NCBI GenBank assembly: GCA_902777205.1
Contig: CACYSU010000006.1
Coordinates: 33,599 to 97,598 of the forward strand
Origin: an uncultured Rhodospirillales bacterium
GTDB taxonomy: Bacteria; Pseudomonadota; Alphaproteobacteria; CAAGCB01; CAG-977
DNA length: 64,000 nt
Reading direction: 5' to 3'
Shown: piece after piece, positions 61,511-64,000 of the stretch
Layout: each line of letters starts with the position of its first letter
Position numbering within the stretch: the stretch's first letter is position 1
Position numbers and translations under genes: made by a program
The notes under the pieces: generated by a model
What the model saw: only the letters and a program-made list of their open reading frames with translations
Databases searched by the model: none
Told to the model about the DNA's origin: nothing

Positions 61511-61540
61511 AAAGCCACTCTTTGTGAGTGGTTTTTTTTA
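61511..61540 (+). terminator. Terminator after tRNA-Pro
   Basis: aagccactc (61512-61520) pairs with gagtggttt (61526-61534), 5-base loop, T-run downstream. Confidence 0.82.
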
Positions 61541-61659
61541 TGGTATGAGGTTTGAAGCTCCGGAGAAGGAGGTTCGACTACAAGCGCAAGGCAGACGGAA
61601 GTATGCCGATAAACCGAAGGTTTATGTGCGCCCGTGCGGTGGAGTGAAACGATGTCAAA

Positions 61660-61675
61660 CCAGTCACTCCGACCA
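61660..61675 (+). repeat. Partial direct repeat of the tRNA-Pro 3' end (attachment-site-like)
   Basis: ccagtcactccgacca matches the tRNA 3' end ccagtcgctccgacca (61490-61505) in 15 of 16 bases, same strand. A preceding ggagtga (61641-61647) can pair with its tcactcc, like a small acceptor stem. Such copies are left when an element integrates into a tRNA 3' end. The DNA beyond it becomes AT-rich. Confidence 0.55.
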
Positions 61676-61759
61676 ACTATATAACATAATATGTGTATAC
61701 CTTCTATGTTATTTTTTTATCTAATGTAATTTAATTATATTTTTCAATAATGAAAAAAA

Positions 61760-62257
61760 TTATGATTCTTTTTTTAAATATCTTGGTGGAATATAGCCGT
61801 CTTTAACCACAATCAGATAATGGCGCACCACAGCATATAATAAATCTTTGGCAGTATCAACTTTTTCCCAAGTTAAAGGCGATAAGTCAATATCTTCTGG
61901 TCTGACCTGAAAGAATTTTTCATTGTATCCGCCAGCATCAGAACCGTTTTTGCACCAAATAGATTCCACAAGTCCATCTTTAATTAAATCTTCAAGTTCA
62001 AATGAAAATAAAACGGAACGATCAACAATCGCTTTTAATACCGCATCATTTCCTTGCCATTTTATTGGCTCGGTTAAACAGGAAATTGCTCGACTGCGAC
62101 CAATAAAAGTCTTATCAAGCCATACCATAATATCATCACGATTTTCCGAACCGGCACGGTGTGCATAAGCGCGTAAATCCCTCGGACCCTTTGATATTGA
62201 AAGCAACCCTATTTCTTTTACGGTATTTTCTTTTGGTGCGTAATGATATAATTTCAT
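61760..62257 (-). CDS. Unknown protein in AT-rich, probably transferred stretch
   Basis: 165 residues. ATG 62257 has AAGGAG 6 bases upstream; a longer in-frame start lacks this. The gene has clearly lower GC and A/T-ending codons compared with its neighbours. It begins MKLYHYAPKENTVKEIGLLS and contains RAYAHRAGSENRDDIMVWLD and GNDAVLKAIVDRSVLFSFELEDLI; the LYHY start is shared by several ADP-ribosyltransferase-like families but this is not enough to assign one. No membrane segment or signal peptide. It lies just after the duplicated tRNA-Pro end. Confidence 0.75.
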   Translation of the reverse strand: MKLYHYAPKENTVKEIGLLSISKGPRDLRAYAHRAGSENRDDIMVWLDKTFIGRSRAISCLTEPIKWQGNDAVLKAIVDRSVLFSFELEDLIKDGLVESIWCKNGSDAGGYNEKFFQVRPEDIDLSPLTWEKVDTAKDLLYAVVRHYLIVVKDGYIPPRYLKKES

Positions 62258-62725
62258 GAATTGCTCCTTTTCATCTTTCAAAACTACTTGATTAGTATAA
62301 AGAATAGCCACAAATATTTAAAGATAAATTTTTGATGGTATCTTTTTCCTAATTTAAGTGGGGTATGGCCGACCATTCCGTTTTTCTCCGCCGTTGGCGG
62401 AGAAAAACGGAATAGCCTGTGAACAGATAATTCGAACCGGCGGAGCTGGTTCAGCCGGAGCGTCAGCGCAGGCAACGCCGGAACGGCGATCTTGATATCC
62501 GATTTTTCGTTTCCGTCATATGTTTTCCCGTGGGGGCGGGGGTAATCCCTCAATCGCTCCTTTTAATTCTCCGGATAACCGCTTTTCTTCATCCTTTTTA
62601 ATAAACGAGCGCAGGCGGAATAAATCGCCGCCGGAAAAGCAGCGCGGCTTGAAAAAAATGCTTGACCTAAAGTTGACTTTACCTGTTAACGTGTGAAAAA
62701 GCAGAACAAAAAAGGAGAAAACCTG
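62258..62725. other. Intergenic region with perfect inverted repeat; no convincing gene
   Basis: 468 bases between the AT-rich gene and the SDR gene. An 89-codon minus-strand reading frame (62284-62553, TTG start) runs through the inverted repeat, and its sequence is low in convincing protein features. The region changes from AT-rich (to about 62360) to GC-rich (62380-62480). The SDR Shine-Dalgarno AAAGGAG is at its end (62710-62716). Confidence 0.5.
62375..62413. repeat. Perfect 18-bp inverted repeat with 3-base loop
   Basis: attccgtttttctccgcc (62375-62392), gtt, ggcggagaaaaacggaat (62396-62413). It could be a bidirectional terminator, a dispersed intergenic palindrome (REP/MITE-like) or a protein binding site. 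The stem is too long and AT-capped to be chance. Confidence 0.8.
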
Positions 62726-63559
62726 ATGTCAAAAGACGTTATGATTTTAACCGGCGCGGGGCAAATCGGAATGGCGATCGCCCGCCGCGTCGGGGCGGAC
62801 AAGAAAATCGTCATCGGCGACAAAAACATTGACAACGCGCGCGCCGTCGCGGATGTGATGAACAAAGCCGGTTTCGATGTCGAACCGGTGGAAATGGATT
62901 TGTCGTCGCGCGACGACATCCGCCGTTTGATTGAAAAGGCGCAAACCTGCGGCGACATCGCCATGCTGGTCAACGCGGCCGGCGTTTCGCCCAGTCAGGC
63001 GCCCGTCGAAGTCATTTTAAAGGTGGATTTGTACGGGACGGCCGTTTTGTTGGAAGAGGTCGGCAAAGTGATCAAGCGCGGCGGCGCGGGTGTCACCGTT
63101 TCCAGCCAGTCGGGGCACAGGATGCCTGCGCTGACGCCGAAAGAGGACGAGCTGCTGGCCTGCACGCCGGCGGAAGAGCTGCTGAAACTGGATATGCTGC
63201 GGCCGGAAAACATCCGCGACACGCTGCACGCGTATCAAATGGCCAAGCGATGCAATGTCAAGCGCGTTATGGCCGAAGCGGTCAAGTGGGGACGGCGCGG
63301 CGCGCGGATCAATTCGATTTCCCCCGGCATTATCGTGACGCCGCTGGCCATTGACGAATTCAACGGGCCGCGCGGCGGCTTTTACAAAAATATGTTCGCC
63401 AAATGTCCGGCCGGCCGCCCCGGAACGGCGGACGAAGTGGCGAACGCGGCGGAATTGATGCTGTCGTCGCGCGGGGCGTTCATCACGGGATCGGATTTCC
63501 TGATCGACGGCGGGGCGACGGCTTCGTTCTTTTACGGGCCTTTGAAACCGGAGGGATGA
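62726..63559 (+). CDS. SDR-family oxidoreductase (catalytic residues intact)
   Basis: 277 residues; ATG 62726 with AAAGGAG 9 bases upstream is preferred over GTG 62693. N-terminal MILTGAGQIGMAIARRVG binds NAD(P); VNAAGVSPSQ, TVSSQSGHRMP and YQMAKRCNVKRVM (Tyr-xxx-Lys) are the active-site segments, and INSISPGIIVTPL and FLIDGGATASF close the pattern. The stretch between Ser and Tyr (about 60 residues, with TPKEDELLACTPAEELLKLD) is longer than usual, forming a substrate loop. Substrate unknown. A terminator follows 43 bases later. Confidence 0.92.
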   Translation: MSKDVMILTGAGQIGMAIARRVGADKKIVIGDKNIDNARAVADVMNKAGFDVEPVEMDLSSRDDIRRLIEKAQTCGDIAMLVNAAGVSPSQAPVEVILKVDLYGTAVLLEEVGKVIKRGGAGVTVSSQSGHRMPALTPKEDELLACTPAEELLKLDMLRPENIRDTLHAYQMAKRCNVKRVMAEAVKWGRRGARINSISPGIIVTPLAIDEFNGPRGGFYKNMFAKCPAGRPGTADEVANAAELMLSSRGAFITGSDFLIDGGATASFFYGPLKPEG

Positions 63560-63662
63560 CGGCGAAAGCGGCGCGTTGAAAAACGTCGCGCGGGCGTTGC
63601 GAAAGGCGGCAATGATTTTGCCGCTTTTCTTTTGCCCGCTTTTCAGGTATCCTGATTATGTT
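63560..63662 (+). other. Short gap with terminator of the SDR gene
   Basis: The hairpin aaaggcggcaa (63602-63612) with ttgccgctttt (63618-63628) and a following T-rich stretch ends SDR transcription. A possible weak promoter (TTGCCC at 63632, TATGTT at 63657) precedes the structured region. Confidence 0.6.
63602..63630 (+). terminator. Rho-independent terminator after the SDR gene
   Basis: gcggcaa (63606-63612) pairs with ttgccgc (63618-63624), extended by aaag/cttt, followed by a T-rich tail. Confidence 0.85.
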
Positions 63663-63940
63663 CGCACGGGATTGCCCGTGCGGAAAGTGCCTTAGCGGGT
63701 GCGGAGCCTTAGAACAGCTCTCTTAATCTTACTCGGCGCAGAGATGCGCCGTCATCCGTTTGCTTAACGCAAAACGGAAAACATCCCCCGACCGTCCTTG
63801 CCGATGGTTCGGGGAGCTTTTGGCGTATGTTCAGAAGTCCCGATTGCAATCGGATTGCTTTAAAGGTCAAAAGGATCATTTGGTAAGATTATGATTGTTC
63901 TAACTCCCCGATATGGTTTTAAAGCGTTTTCGCTTTTTAT
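63663..63940 (+). ncRNA. Candidate highly structured non-coding RNA with its own terminator
   Basis: No reading frame. A hairpin cgcacggg/cccgtgcg (63663-63682) opens it. Two blocks far apart pair: TTAGAACA (63709-63716) with TGTTCTAA (63896-63903), and TAATCTTAC (63724-63732) with GTAAGATTA (63883-63891), giving 17 bp around an uneven internal loop. Inside lie four more hairpins: cggcgca/tgcgccg (63734-63751), ccgtttgc/gcaaaacgg (63756-63777), ccccga/tcgggg with an inner extension (63786-63814) and the palindrome ccgattgcaatcgg (63840-63853). CGGGGAG (63810-63816) can also pair with CTCCCCG (63904-63910), a pseudoknot or switch. The hairpin aaagcg-tttt-cgcttt followed by T (63921-63939) ends it on the plus strand. 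Identity unknown. Confidence 0.6.
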
Positions 63941-64000
63941 CGTCAAGTTTTAACATCTTGAATTAAAACGGACTTTTGCGATTTTGCTGCCATCTGATTT
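63941..64000. other. AT-rich window end, no gene visible
   Basis: Contains a short inverted repeat gttttaa (63947-63953) with ttaaaac (63963-63969). The downstream gene, if any, lies beyond the window. Confidence 0.4.

Noticed and set aside
61524..61724. 66-codon plus-strand reading frame after tRNA-Pro
   Set aside because: It begins in the tRNA terminator and spans the duplicated tRNA end; composition shifts midway and no start signal is seen.
62284..62553. 89-codon minus-strand reading frame as a gene
   Set aside because: It has a TTG start, runs through a perfect inverted repeat and has no recognisable domain; more likely a by-product of a GC-rich repeat.
63663..63940. tmRNA, RNase P RNA, 6S RNA or SRP RNA
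   Set aside because: No tRNA-like T-loop with CCA and tag frame, no GAGGAAAGTC or ACAGAA-GGCTTA motifs, no single long hairpin with central bubble, and no GGAAGGTCAGG-type SRP loop were found.
63700..64000. CRISPR array
   Set aside because: The paired blocks occur once each and in opposite orientation; no regularly spaced direct repeats are present in the window.

Overview
The window looks like a chromosomal segment of a Gram-negative alphaproteobacterium. The evidence is the block RNase D-like, kdsD, lptC, lptA, lptB, rpoN, hpf, ptsN, the pair mtaB-ftsY, the alphaproteobacterial flagellin regulator FlaF, an ELM1/DUF1022 protein and a complete yejABEF transporter. GC is moderate to high and genes are tightly packed, often with 4-base start/stop overlaps. 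A little-cultured, host-associated lineage is possible, but this is an inference from style and gene content only. No prophage, insertion sequence, rRNA or CRISPR array was recognised.

Layout. Positions 1-2375 hold the end of a short-chain dehydrogenase (SDR) whose catalytic Tyr position is Phe, then a protein joining a beta-rich adhesin-like half to a degenerate SDR half. The AT-rich gap 2376-2714 has two perfect DnaA boxes. Next come uvrC (+), secA (-), a parvulin-type foldase (+) and thrS-infC (-); infC appears to start at an AUA codon. From 11.2 to 15.1 kb a minus-strand cluster encodes two glycosyltransferases, a lipoprotein and a GST. From 15.2 to 22.9 kb lie uppP, tRNA-Leu(CAG) and the LPS-export/sigma-54/nitrogen-PTS block. 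From 23.0 to 35.4 kb are tRNA-Ala(CGC), a DUF5131 protein, flaF, a solute-binding protein, adenosine deaminase, a lipoprotein, hom, recJ, and a polysaccharide O-acetylation pair (AlgX/J-like plus MBOAT) facing a GH114-like protein.

From 35.5 to 43.9 kb a compact plus-strand operon runs ELM1-like, hyi-like, HisN-like, yejA, yejB, yejE, yejF, fliN. From 43.9 to 59.2 kb everything is on the minus strand: mtaB, ftsY, an NTT-like transporter with a HEAT-repeat tail and a separate cNMP-binding-fold protein; a small acidic protein with a permuted NlpC/P60-like thiol hydrolase; a lipoprotein alpha-amylase homologue with a second NTT-like transporter; a molybdopterin-binding/nucleotidyltransferase fusion; and a YdbH-like AsmA protein. 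The right end has a Panacea (SocA-like) protein, an unknown membrane-anchored protein, a DUF192 lipoprotein and tRNA-Pro(UGG). It closes with a short AT-rich stretch bearing a partial copy of the tRNA-Pro 3' end, a perfect 18-bp inverted repeat, another SDR, and an undescribed, highly structured non-coding region at 63663-63940.

Many genes serve the cell envelope: lipid carrier recycling (uppP), Kdo supply and LPS export (kdsD, lptABC), glycosyl transfer, polysaccharide acetylation and cleavage, protein export and folding (secA, ftsY, parvulin) and inter-membrane lipid transport (YdbH-like). Top follow-ups are the structured RNA at the right edge, the AUA start of infC, the acidic protein/thiol hydrolase pair, the split transporter-HEAT/cNMP system and the adhesin-SDR fusion.
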